The notes under the pieces were generated by a model, which saw nothing but the letters and a program-made list of their open reading frames with translations, was not told the origin of the DNA and did no database searches. From the IMG/VR virus record IMGVR_UViG_3300030430_001863, positions 1 to 55,446 of that record: a stretch of DNA of 55,446 nucleotides; one strand, 5' to 3'. The DNA comes from a virus. A program made the translations under genes and the position numbers. Positions 1 through 6,165 of this stretch are shown piece by piece; the first letter of the stretch is position 1; every line of letters begins with the position of its first letter.

Positions 1-99
1 CTCCAGCTTCTTCTTCCAATCATCTGGATACTTTTTACGCAAGAAGATGCCTGTGTGAAACATGGCATTGTTACGCATGCCCTGCGGTATGCCCATCAG
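1..99. repeat. Terminal direct repeat, left copy (circular overlap)
   Basis: Bases 1-98 are identical to 55348-55445; base 99 is g here and a at 55446. A gene reads across the join in frame, so this is best read as assembly overlap of a circular or circularly permuted genome. The mismatch falls in a wobble position (CTG or TTG, both Leu on the minus strand), as expected for natural variation. A true short terminal repeat cannot be excluded. Confidence 0.9.
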
Positions 100-765
100 C
101 ACTAGGTTCTTGATACATGGAATCAGACCATCAAACTCATCGTTCTTGGTTTCAAACTTCAGGTTGTTTAAGTCATCAAGCGTTGTGCGCTTCTTGTCTA
201 TCAGCTTCAAGAAGTCTTCTAATTCTAATTCTTCGCCCTTGTCATCAAAGGCATAGCGCACAGTGTTCTCGCTATCAAAGTATGGCAGGTTAATAAAGTT
301 ACCAACATCGCCACGATCTGCGAGGATCTGATCTTGTTTTGGAAAGACTTCGCAGCCAGAGAACCCAAGCACTGCGGAGAACTCGGTCAGACAATCGCGC
401 ATGTCTACAGCCCTAATCCACTCTTTTGTGAACAGGTACAAGTGTGCGCCACCAGATTTGGAACGGCAAACTACAAACGGTATTTTGAGTTTCTTGCACT
501 TCTTAGATATTTCGGCATGGTCAATCGGATACTTGTCTACGTCTAACACGCCAAACTTACACATGTTTTTGTCGTTGATAGGAATTGAACCAACACCTTT
601 TGTACCTTGTAAATGTTGTGCAATTAACTCCTTTGTAAGCGGTTGTTTAACGATAATACTCTTGGCTTCTGTCTTACCGTTACGGCGTTGCTGCCCGATT
701 GTAGTTTGACCGTGGGCGGCATTTGATCCCTCAAACGCCGCCGCGAAACGGTCAACAATGTTCAT
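1..765 (-). CDS. TOTE-type / AEP DNA primase, N-terminal half (continues at 55347)
   Basis: This segment is residues 1-255 of a roughly 510-residue protein whose second half lies at 54580-55347 across the circular junction. The archaeo-eukaryotic primase signature is visible. Motif I D-x-D is at about residues 75-77 (LDVDKYP). The Ser-x-His-type motif is at about 104-108 (SKSGGAHLY). A conserved EVFPKQ stretch near 139-144 is followed by NFINLPYF, as in TOTE primase domains. The start is ATG at 765, two bases after the stop of the SSB-like gene, so the two are co-transcribed. It should synthesise primers for the phage PolA. Motifs are seen directly; role is family knowledge. Confidence 0.85.
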   Translation of the reverse strand, partial: MNIVDRFAAAFEGSNAAHGQTTIGQQRRNGKTEAKSIIVKQPLTKELIAQHLQGTKGVGSIPINDKNMCKFGVLDVDKYPIDHAEISKKCKKLKIPFVVCRSKSGGAHLYLFTKEWIRAVDMRDCLTEFSAVLGFSGCEVFPKQDQILADRGDVGNFINLPYFDSENTVRYAFDDKGEELELEDFLKLIDKKRTTLDDLNNLKFETKNDEFDGLIPCIKNLVLMGIPQGMRNNAMFHTGIFLRKKYPDDWKKKLE

Positions 766-767
766 GT

Positions 768-1541
768 TTAGAACGGAATGTTATCGTCTTCAGCAGGTGT
801 TTCTTCTGCCACAGGCTTGGCATCACCCTTCACAATAGACTGACGGAAGTTTTTTGCTTCCTCAAACAGACTCTTGTCTTGCACAAAGCCCACTTTTTCA
901 ACAGACCAGTTATACCAAGTGCCCATAGTATTGGACTCTTCAGTAGTAGACAGCTTCCACATCATCGCGAACAAAGCGGGTGTCCGCATGTTGCCCTCGC
1001 CATCCTTTATCTTCTGCATGGCAATCTGGGTCTTCCAACGGCGGCTGACCTTCAGTTGCGTAGACTTCATGTCGATAATCGCTGGTTGATGCATGCCGTC
1101 TTCGCCAACAATCATACAATAATGCTGGTCAGACTTAACAAGTTCGTTACCATTGGGAAGAATTTCCTTGGCACCGTTACGCTCTGTCTTACCTAACTCT
1201 GGGTCATTGGAGGCTCTTTCGCCAACAAAACCTCCACCTTGGTCGAGTGGAATGAACTCCAGATATTTCGTTTCTTGAAAGCATGGTACGACAGTCAGGC
1301 CGTCTTCCCCAGACCAGTATTGTCCAGTCACGGTGTTGAAAGCATCGCCCTGTCCCGCACCTTCAATAAACGCAGGGTCAGACTTTTTAATCTGTGGCGA
1401 CAACGCTTGGATGACGCGCACAAAAGGTATCTGTAAATCAGACGTATCATAGTCTACTCCCTCACCAGCGGTAGAAATAATATCGTCCATGATTGCGGCT
1501 GGTAGGCCAGCCTCTTCTTTTTTAGCTACTGAGTTTGCCAT
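768..1541 (-). CDS. Putative single-stranded DNA-binding protein with SSB-like acidic tail
   Basis: The product is 257 residues. The body is mixed alpha/beta and I cannot place it in a named family with certainty. The C-terminus is Pro/Glu-rich and ends in EDDNIPF, close to the DDDIPF tail with which bacterial SSBs recruit partner proteins. It sits between a coiled-coil protein and the primase in a tight replication operon; its ATG overlaps the upstream stop by one base (TAATG). Likely role: coat single-stranded DNA during phage replication. The primase ends in a very similar peptide (NDIPF). Function is inferred from tail plus neighbourhood. Confidence 0.6.
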   Translation of the reverse strand: MANSVAKKEEAGLPAAIMDDIISTAGEGVDYDTSDLQIPFVRVIQALSPQIKKSDPAFIEGAGQGDAFNTVTGQYWSGEDGLTVVPCFQETKYLEFIPLDQGGGFVGERASNDPELGKTERNGAKEILPNGNELVKSDQHYCMIVGEDGMHQPAIIDMKSTQLKVSRRWKTQIAMQKIKDGEGNMRTPALFAMMWKLSTTEESNTMGTWYNWSVEKVGFVQDKSLFEEAKNFRQSIVKGDAKPVAEETPAEDDNIPF

Positions 1542-2113
1542 TATTTTTTCCTCTTCACATCGGCAGTTCTTGCAACGTAGGCTCCAAACATATCCAGATC
1601 TATAGGCAGACCTTTCTCAACACGTTCTTTAACAAACGCTTTTAAGGTCATCGAATGGATATGAGTTTTCTTTTCGGGGTGATACCCCTTTTGTTCAAGG
1701 TCGTACATGACATCGCCTGCCAAGTTATCTTCACCTCGTCCAAATGATACGGTGACATCATTCTTTATAATGTCATCCAGACCGTGTTCACGGAGCCACG
1801 CATAGGCTTCCTGCCTGCGGTCAGCAGGGATAGATGCAGAAACAAACGGCTTCAGTTGCACGGTTGCACCGTCAACATCTAACCTCTCGATGCCCATCTG
1901 ATCCATCAGCATGGGTATCTGTTCTGTAGCCATCCTCTGTTTTTCTGCCTTCAGACCTTTCAGGTATTCTTCGGACGCAGCAATCTGTTCCGTTTTCTCC
2001 TGTAAGTCCCTCACTAGGTCAGAGAGTGATTTGGTTGCATTAGCGTCCACACCGTCCAGTGCGGTTGCATCTGCAAACATGTCTTCATCGAATATTTGAT
2101 CTATCTGCTTCAT
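1541..2113 (-). CDS. Conserved hypothetical protein with N-terminal coiled coil, first gene of the replication operon
   Basis: The product is 190 residues. Residues about 25-60 are rich in Glu/Lys/Gln with heptad spacing, suggesting a coiled coil. The rest is a small globular region with no motif I recognise (VDGATVQLKPF, then a DIIKNDVTVSFGRGED stretch). The end is Lys/Arg-rich (VKRKK). It is first in the leftward replication operon, overlaps the SSB-like gene by one base and lies just after a structured leader. By position it may assist SSB loading or early takeover, but this is only inference. Confidence 0.7.
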   Translation of the reverse strand: MKQIDQIFDEDMFADATALDGVDANATKSLSDLVRDLQEKTEQIAASEEYLKGLKAEKQRMATEQIPMLMDQMGIERLDVDGATVQLKPFVSASIPADRRQEAYAWLREHGLDDIIKNDVTVSFGRGEDNLAGDVMYDLEQKGYHPEKKTHIHSMTLKAFVKERVEKGLPIDLDMFGAYVARTADVKRKK

Positions 2114-2144
2114 AGCAAGTATATCCTCTTCAGGTTTAAGGTTA

Positions 2145-2253
2145 CAGGCAGTGGGGGGTCGAACCCCCTCTTTCCCAGGGCGGGAAGAACACCCCCACAG
2201 ACGCGGCCTTCGCTACTGACGCAGTAGAACCTGGTTGTTCCGCACCTTGCCTG
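2145..2253 (-). promoter_or_regulatory. Structured 5' leader RNA of the replication operon
   Basis: Read on the minus strand, the leader of the 2113 gene is densely self-complementary. A 6-bp closing stem pairs 2253-2248 with 2150-2145 (CAGGCA/TGCCTG). Inside are a 6-bp hairpin with a 3-base loop at 2213-2227, a 5-bp hairpin at 2172-2186, and a GGGGG/CCCCC hairpin at 2154-2168 whose loop region reads GTTCGAC. Bases 2151-2157 can instead pair with 2192-2198 (GTGGGGG with CCCCCAC), so two folds compete. It matches no riboswitch class I know and is not a full tRNA. The pairing is seen; regulation is inferred. Confidence 0.5.
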
Positions 2254-2287
2254 AGAGGTTGACGTTTGTTTCTCCAACCTCTACATT
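2254..2287 (+). promoter_or_regulatory. Putative sigma70-like promoter for the SNF2 helicase operon, with inverted repeat
   Basis: TTGACG at 2259-2264 and TACATT at 2282-2287 are 17 bp apart. A perfect 8-bp inverted repeat (AGAGGTTG 2254-2261, CAACCTCT 2275-2282) flanks the spacer and could be an operator. Transcription would start near 2294, immediately before the Shine-Dalgarno AAGGAGG at 2295-2301. Confidence 0.4.
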
Positions 2288-2288
2288 G

Positions 2289-2318
2289 AACATAAAGGAG
2301 GACATGCATGAAAGTCAA
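2289..2318 (-). promoter_or_regulatory. Putative sigma70-like promoter for the leftward replication operon
   Basis: On the minus strand TTGACT (2318-2313) and TATGTT (2294-2289) are separated by 18 bp. The predicted start near 2282 coincides with the first base of the AGAGGTTG/CAACCTCT hairpin that opens the structured leader. The -10 element abuts that of the opposing promoter, so both could not be occupied at once. Confidence 0.35.
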
Positions 2319-3765
2319 CTACAAATTTAAAACGACACCATATGCACATCAAACAGAAGCTCTGAACAAGAGTATTCATAAGAAGTTCTTTGGCTTTTTT
2401 ATGGAGATGGGCACAGGTAAATCAAAGGTGTTGATTGATAGTATTGCTGTCCTTGCGCATACCAATCAGATAGATTTTGCTTTAATCGTTGCACCAAAAG
2501 GCGTTTATCGGAACTGGATAAACAAAGAGATACCTGACCATTTTTCTGAAGAAGTCCCCCATCAAGTTAGCTACTGGCAAGCCAAAGACACAAAGTCTTA
2601 TCGCAAAGAGCTAAAACAATTCTTCACGAATACCGAACCTGGTGTCAAGGTGTTTGTCATGAATGTCGAGGCGTTCAGTTCGGGCAAAGGCAAAAAGATG
2701 GGAGAGTGGATTGCAGATAGATGTGGCGCAAACGGCCTGATTGCCATTGATGAGTCCACCACCATCAAGAACCCAAAGGCCAACCGCACAAAAGTTCTGA
2801 TCAAAATGTCCAAGAAGTTTAAGTTTCGCAGGCTGCTGACAGGTTCACCTGTAACCAAGTCACCTATGGACTTGTATACTCAATGTGAGTTTCTTGAACC
2901 ACGAGTCTTGGGTTATGACAGCTACTATGCTTTTCGGGGTCGTTACGCGATACTTAGCAAGCAGAAGATGGGTATTAAAGAGTTTCAGACCATTGTCGGG
3001 TTTCGTAACCTGACTGAGCTGTCAACAAAGATTGAACCGTTTACCTATCGGGTTCTGAAAAAAGATTGTCTGGACCTGCCAGAAAAGAACTACACGATAC
3101 GCTATGTAGACATGACCTTGGAACAAGTTCGCATGTACAAGGACATACAGAAAGAAGCGATGGTGCTACTGGACAATGGCGACATCGTGACTGCCATGCA
3201 AGTTATGACACAGCTTCTTCGGCTTCAGCAAATACTTTCGGGACACCTCAAGACAGATGACGGTAACATGGTCGAGGTAGACACCAATCGGGTCAATGCC
3301 TTGCTTGAGTGTATTGAAGAAGTATCAGGTAAAATAATTATCTGGTCTAGGTTTCGGTACGATATTAAGAAAATTTTTATTGCCCTGCAGCGTCAATTCG
3401 GGATCAATTCTGTGGTATCATACTATGGAGACACAAGTGATGAAGATCGTGAAAAGGCAATACATCAGTTCCAGCATGGTGACGCTCGGTTCTTTGTTGC
3501 TAATCCTGCAACGGCTGGTTACGGCCTCACGCTTACTGAAGCCAATACCGTGATATATTATGCAAATGACTTTAACCTTGAAACACGGATCCAGTCAGAA
3601 GACAGGTGTCACAGGATAGGTCAAAGAAACACTGTTACATATATTGACCTGATTACAGAGAGGAGCATTGACGAAAAGATTGTGAAATCGCTGCGTGACA
3701 AAATTGATATTGGAGCAAAAGTGCTCGGAGAGGAGGCAAGAGAATGGCTACAAATTCAAAAGTAA
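2308..3765 (+). CDS. SNF2/DEAD-like superfamily 2 DNA helicase
   Basis: The product is 485 residues with two RecA-like lobes. Lobe 1 has HQ near residue 14, Walker A MGTGKS at 34-39, a DES Walker B (AIDES, 148-150) in place of DEAH, and LLTGSP at about 176-181. Lobe 2 has YYGDTSDEDREKAIHQF, then ATAGYGLTL and the arginine-finger motif EDRCHRIGQ. This is the SNF2-like architecture found in phages, probably a DNA translocase or helicase for replication or recombination. The start is ATG with a strong AAGGAGG seven bases upstream. It heads a rightward operon and overlaps the next gene by 22 bases. Confidence 0.9.
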   Translation: MKVNYKFKTTPYAHQTEALNKSIHKKFFGFFMEMGTGKSKVLIDSIAVLAHTNQIDFALIVAPKGVYRNWINKEIPDHFSEEVPHQVSYWQAKDTKSYRKELKQFFTNTEPGVKVFVMNVEAFSSGKGKKMGEWIADRCGANGLIAIDESTTIKNPKANRTKVLIKMSKKFKFRRLLTGSPVTKSPMDLYTQCEFLEPRVLGYDSYYAFRGRYAILSKQKMGIKEFQTIVGFRNLTELSTKIEPFTYRVLKKDCLDLPEKNYTIRYVDMTLEQVRMYKDIQKEAMVLLDNGDIVTAMQVMTQLLRLQQILSGHLKTDDGNMVEVDTNRVNALLECIEEVSGKIIIWSRFRYDIKKIFIALQRQFGINSVVSYYGDTSDEDREKAIHQFQHGDARFFVANPATAGYGLTLTEANTVIYYANDFNLETRIQSEDRCHRIGQRNTVTYIDLITERSIDEKIVKSLRDKIDIGAKVLGEEAREWLQIQK

Positions 3766-3968
3766 GTGGATGTATTGATATCTTGATTGAATACAAAAAG
3801 GGTGGATATACATTAGACCAAGCAGTGGACAGGTTTAAAAAACTTTCGGGCATGCGAGAGGATATTGCAAGAGAATACATCCGAAGCATGTCTCGTGACA
3901 ATGTTATCTCCCTTAACACAAAACGAGAAGCCTTGGAGAAGAATAATGAGCCAGATATCGCAGGGTGA
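3744..3968 (+). CDS. Small hypothetical protein
   Basis: The 74-residue product is largely helical and charged, with no recognised domain. The ATG follows AGGAGG (3730-3735) at suitable spacing and overlaps the helicase end by 22 bases; the end overlaps the zinc-ribbon gene by 23 bases, so translation is probably coupled. The first half (about YKKGGYTLDQAVDRFKKLSG) could be a small helical bundle. Function unknown. Confidence 0.7.
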   Translation: MATNSKVSGCIDILIEYKKGGYTLDQAVDRFKKLSGMREDIAREYIRSMSRDNVISLNTKREALEKNNEPDIAG

Positions 3969-4152
3969 TGGCACGATGGCGCAAGCTATAAGAGATGGCT
4001 TGTGTCCTCGATGTCAAACGCAGATGCGGCCTATTGAAGTGCATGGGCATACGCAATGTGCTGTCTGTCACTTGGTCATAGACGAGTGTTGTCAGGGAGA
4101 AACCGCATCCTGCAACTTTGATACAACAGATAAGGCTGGGTCGTTATCGTGA
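3946..4152 (+). CDS. Small zinc-ribbon protein
   Basis: The product is 68 residues from the ATG at 3946, which has a GGAG-type site in ttggagaagaat; longer readings from 3865 lack such a site. Two Cys pairs (CPRC near residue 20 and CAVC near 38) form a four-cysteine zinc ribbon, followed by further cysteines in DECCQG. The end overlaps the GTG start of the next gene (GTGA). Proteins of this kind bind zinc and often nucleic acid or a partner; a specific function is not visible. Confidence 0.7.
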   Translation: MSQISQGDGTMAQAIRDGLCPRCQTQMRPIEVHGHTQCAVCHLVIDECCQGETASCNFDTTDKAGSLS

Positions 4153-4601
4153 AACTAGAGATTGTCCCTGTAACTACACGCGAGGCAAATGAGTTTGTTG
4201 CTAACTTTCATAGACACAACAACCCAACCAATGGCGGAAAGTTTTCAATCGGGGCAAGCTATGGGGATGAACTTGTCGGGGTTGCCATAGTCGGGCGACC
4301 CTTGGCAAGGATGTTAGATGACGGGTTGACTGTTGAGGTCACTAGGGTTTGCGTTGTGGATCACGCACCCAAAAACACTTGCAGTTTTTTGTACGGGCGG
4401 TGTTGGCGTATCTGGCAGCAGATGGGTGGCAAGCGCATGATTACATATACCTTGCAGGAAGAGTCGGGGTCTTCACTTCGGGGAGCTGGTTGGAAGATAG
4501 TTGGTGAAGTAAAACCCACAAAACGGGGTTGGGACAGGAGCAATCGCAAACGAGACTGGCAACCAATTTACGGACAGTTAAAGTTTAGGTGGGAAGCGTG
4601 A
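4149..4601 (+). CDS. XF1762-family protein (GNAT-like fold)
   Basis: The product is 150 residues. Motifs match the phage/prophage XF1762 family: an N-terminal REANEFVANFHRHN, then KFSIGA, GVAIVGRPLARMLDDG, EVTRVCV, CSFLYGRCWR, and a C-terminal TYTLQEESGSSLRGAGW. The pattern resembles an acyl-CoA N-acyltransferase fold, but substrate and role are unestablished. The start is GTG at 4149, overlapping the previous stop. The family is common in phage accessory regions, so a host-takeover or protein-modification role is possible. Confidence 0.8.
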   Translation: MKLEIVPVTTREANEFVANFHRHNNPTNGGKFSIGASYGDELVGVAIVGRPLARMLDDGLTVEVTRVCVVDHAPKNTCSFLYGRCWRIWQQMGGKRMITYTLQEESGSSLRGAGWKIVGEVKPTKRGWDRSNRKRDWQPIYGQLKFRWEA

Positions 4602-4603
4602 TC

Positions 4604-4852
4604 ATGAAACCGTGGAACGCAAAACGCGGTGACTTTGTCAAAGACCGCATTAAAAACAAAAACCCCATCGTTCGGTTTTTGTTTGAAGAGATGCATCGGC
4701 AGCAAATTCATGAATGTGACATGAGTGAACGAGTTGGCTTCCATCGTGACACAATGCGAAAATGGCGGACACAACACCAGCCGCGAGTCAGTGATTTAGA
4801 AGATTGTTTGAATTTTTTGGGATATAGCCTTACAGTGGTAAGGAAGAAATAG
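4604..4852 (+). CDS. Helix-turn-helix DNA-binding protein
   Basis: The product is 82 residues from the ATG at 4604; an in-frame GTG lies two codons earlier. The central segment (SERVGFHRDTMRKWRTQHQP) reads as a Cro/C1-type helix-turn-helix: the first helix ends at the Gly turn and the Thr-Met-Arg-Lys-Trp helix is the recognition helix. A short C-terminal helix and strand follow. It is last in the rightward helicase operon, directly before a terminator. It could regulate the divergent early promoters or bind the GTGACA or GTCA repeats, but no binding evidence exists. Confidence 0.7.
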   Translation: MKPWNAKRGDFVKDRIKNKNPIVRFLFEEMHRQQIHECDMSERVGFHRDTMRKWRTQHQPRVSDLEDCLNFLGYSLTVVRKK

Positions 4853-4899
4853 GGCAGGGATATTGGGATCGGCTTGTTAAAACTTTCCCTGCCCTTTTT
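4851..4899 (+). terminator. Rho-independent terminator after the helicase operon
   Basis: A 10-bp perfect stem pairs AGGGCAGGGA (4851-4860) with TCCCTGCCCT (4886-4895), followed by TTTTT. The loop is long (25 bases). It ends the rightward operon and separates it from the convergent leftward operon. Confidence 0.8.
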
Positions 4900-4919
4900 G
4901 TTTACGAGTTTATCCTGTG

Positions 4920-5057
4920 TTAAGATTTTTTCTTCGGTGGCCTGCCACGCTTTTTCTTCTTAATCGGGGCTGCCTTCTTCACAGGTTCTGATTTAGGTTT
5001 TGTCTTTTCTTCCTGAACCAAGCAAGGGAAGAACAATTTTAAGAATTTAGTCCACAT
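4920..5057 (-). CDS. 45-residue basic peptide with AT-hook motif
   Basis: A short ORF reads from ATG 5057 to TAA 4922-4920. It has a good AGGAGG six bases upstream and overlaps the end of the RHH gene by 11 bases, so it is probably coupled. The N-terminus (WTKFLKLFFPCLV) is amphipathic or hydrophobic; the C-terminal half is Lys/Pro-rich and contains KKRGRPPKKK, a textbook AT-hook (core RGRP) that binds the minor groove of AT-rich DNA. It may condense or mark DNA, or act with the RHH protein upstream. It is last in the leftward accessory operon. Confidence 0.65.
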   Translation of the reverse strand: MWTKFLKLFFPCLVQEEKTKPKSEPVKKAAPIKKKKRGRPPKKKS

Positions 5058-5235
5058 TTGCGGCCTCCTGGCTATATTGATTACGAATTAAAAACGCTAA
5101 CTGTCTCGCTATTGTGCGCTCTTCTTTGTCTGCTACTGTCCGCAGCAGGTCATACGCATCAACAGGGATAGCCACATTTCTAAACTCCGCCTTTTGTTGT
5201 ACGGGAGGGCGACCCCGTTTTACTTGTACTGACAT
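5047..5235 (-). CDS. Ribbon-helix-helix-type regulator
   Basis: The product is 62 residues. After an N-terminal KRGRPP (AT-hook-like) comes a beta strand (FRNVAIPVDAYD), then two helices (LLRTVADKEERTIARQLAFLIRN), the order expected for an Arc/MetJ/CopG ribbon-helix-helix dimer. AGGAGG lies seven bases before the ATG. RHH proteins usually bind tandem short DNA repeats, making the two repeat clusters in this genome plausible targets. KRGRPP recurs in the next gene's product. Confidence 0.65.
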   Translation of the reverse strand: MSVQVKRGRPPVQQKAEFRNVAIPVDAYDLLRTVADKEERTIARQLAFLIRNQYSQEAANVD

Positions 5236-5431
5236 CCTTGTGCCTCCTTACTTCTACTTCGATATAATACCCATGATGACCATCACCCCTTCTGGGCACA
5301 CTGGCTTGTTTATCCAGTTCGTCAATCACGGACTCCAACTTGGTGGGCTTACAGACCACCTCCTTCACAATTGCTTTTTTATTTGAGTACAGCGTAATTG
5401 TGAAATCTAATATTTTATTTCCGTTCTTCAT
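5180..5431 (-). CDS. Small hypothetical protein overlapping the RHH gene
   Basis: The product is 83 residues. The ATG lies within the end of the upstream gene (17-bp overlap) without a clear site, as in coupled genes. The first 55 residues look like an ordinary small alpha/beta protein. The last 19 residues are encoded over the start of the RHH gene and are Ser/Thr/Gly-rich (TSKTGSPSRTTKGGV), so the tail may be tolerated overlap. No family recognised. Confidence 0.5.
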   Translation of the reverse strand: MKNGNKILDFTITLYSNKKAIVKEVVCKPTKLESVIDELDKQASVPRRGDGHHGYYIEVEVRRHKDVSTSKTGSPSRTTKGGV

Positions 5432-5624
5432 GCTTATAACTTGTTATAATACAGTCATCAAGAACAATTTTTTTGTTTCTTGGCAATTCATACATCCGCC
5501 ATTGAAACAGTTGAACGTTGCACTCCTGCATGGTTTCAAACGTTTTCGGATAAAATTCTGTTACGCACTTGCTATCGCCACTAACAAACACAGTGCAAAC
5601 AAGTGCCATCGCTTTTACAATCAT
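5415..5624 (-). CDS. Small Cys-containing protein with short hydrophobic N-terminus
   Basis: The product is 69 residues from the ATG at 5624, which overlaps the upstream stop as ATGA; an earlier in-frame ATG at 5687 would give a large overlap. The N-terminus (IVKAMALVCTVFVSG) resembles a short signal or membrane segment. It is followed by Cys-spaced sequence (SKCVTEFYPKTFETMQECN) similar in style to the products at 20641 and 21250. Possibly exported to the periplasm; no family assigned. Confidence 0.55.
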   Translation of the reverse strand: MIVKAMALVCTVFVSGDSKCVTEFYPKTFETMQECNVQLFQWRMYELPRNKKIVLDDCIITSYKHEERK

Positions 5625-5791
5625 GGGGTCTTCCGCCTTTGCATCGAGAGTTTTGCTGTCGGGTTGCCCCAATCGGTCTTCCGCCACTTTGCGCCAACGT
5701 CCTTGCGCAACGGTGACAAATACAATTCTTGGCGTTTTTTCTTCAAGTAATCTTCAAATTCTTGGACGGTCATTTCAATCACTGTCTTCAT
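5621..5791 (-). CDS. Small hypothetical protein (56 aa)
   Basis: The start is chosen at 5791, six bases after GGAGG. The gene overlaps its upstream neighbour's end by 17 bases and its stop overlaps the next ATG (ATGA). The product is short, helical and basic (EFEDYLKKKRQELYLSPLRK), with no recognised motif. Its reality rests on site quality and position in the chain of coupled genes. Confidence 0.5.
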   Translation of the reverse strand: MKTVIEMTVQEFEDYLKKKRQELYLSPLRKDVGAKWRKTDWGNPTAKLSMQRRKTP

Positions 5792-6014
5792 CTTCATCCT
5801 CCACAAATCCATCACCGCTGCAATTATGACAAACGTCCATGTAGCCTTCCAGATATCCACCGTTCATCCAGTCTACGACAGGTCGCTCGTACTCTAATTC
5901 GCCATCGCCACCACATTCAGGGCAAACTTTCATGCCAGCATCAAGCTGTGCCTTCCAGATTGTTTCGACAAACTGGTCGCGCCATTTTTTAGTTTCCTCT
6001 GGTGAATTTTCCAT
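5775..6014 (-). CDS. DnaJ-type CxxCxGxG zinc-finger small protein
   Basis: The product is 79 residues from the ATG at 6014 (GGAG seven bases upstream). After a helical N-terminus it has two CxxCxGxG units, CPECGGDG and CHNCSGDG, separated by about 25 residues, then a very acidic tail (EDEDEDSD). Two such units can form one zinc site as in the DnaJ cysteine-rich domain; no J domain is present. A second small protein of this kind lies at 8414-8611. It may bind unfolded or phage replication proteins, but this is inference. Confidence 0.65.
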   Translation of the reverse strand: MENSPEETKKWRDQFVETIWKAQLDAGMKVCPECGGDGELEYERPVVDWMNGGYLEGYMDVCHNCSGDGFVEDEDEDSD

Positions 6015-6165
6015 TTTGAATCTCCAACTGTTCCAGCTCTCTGCACGTTTGAACCTTTGTCCACACTTCGACATAGAACTTACCGTGCTTCTTGATGAAC
6101 TCCTCTCTGGTCATGTCCAGAGCATCGTCCTCCATCTCCATTAGCCATGCTTTAATTTTTCCCAT
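5989..6165 (-). CDS. Small hypothetical protein (58 aa)
   Basis: An ORF runs from ATG 6165 to TAA 5991-5989. It starts 14 bases inside the end of the methyltransferase gene and runs 26 bases into the next gene, matching the overlap style of the operon. The product is helical and charged (MTREEFIKKHGKFYVEVW). No family recognised. The upstream site (AAGGGA) is modest. Confidence 0.55.
   Translation of the reverse strand: MGKIKAWLMEMEDDALDMTREEFIKKHGKFYVEVWTKVQTCRELEQLEIQNGKFTRGN

Noticed and set aside
2141-2253. tRNA-like element (T-arm GTTCGAC with G/C stem and CAGGCA/TGCCTG closing stem)
   Set aside because: No anticodon or D arm fits; the T stem has a G-A mismatch and the discriminator is T. 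Kept as a structured leader only.
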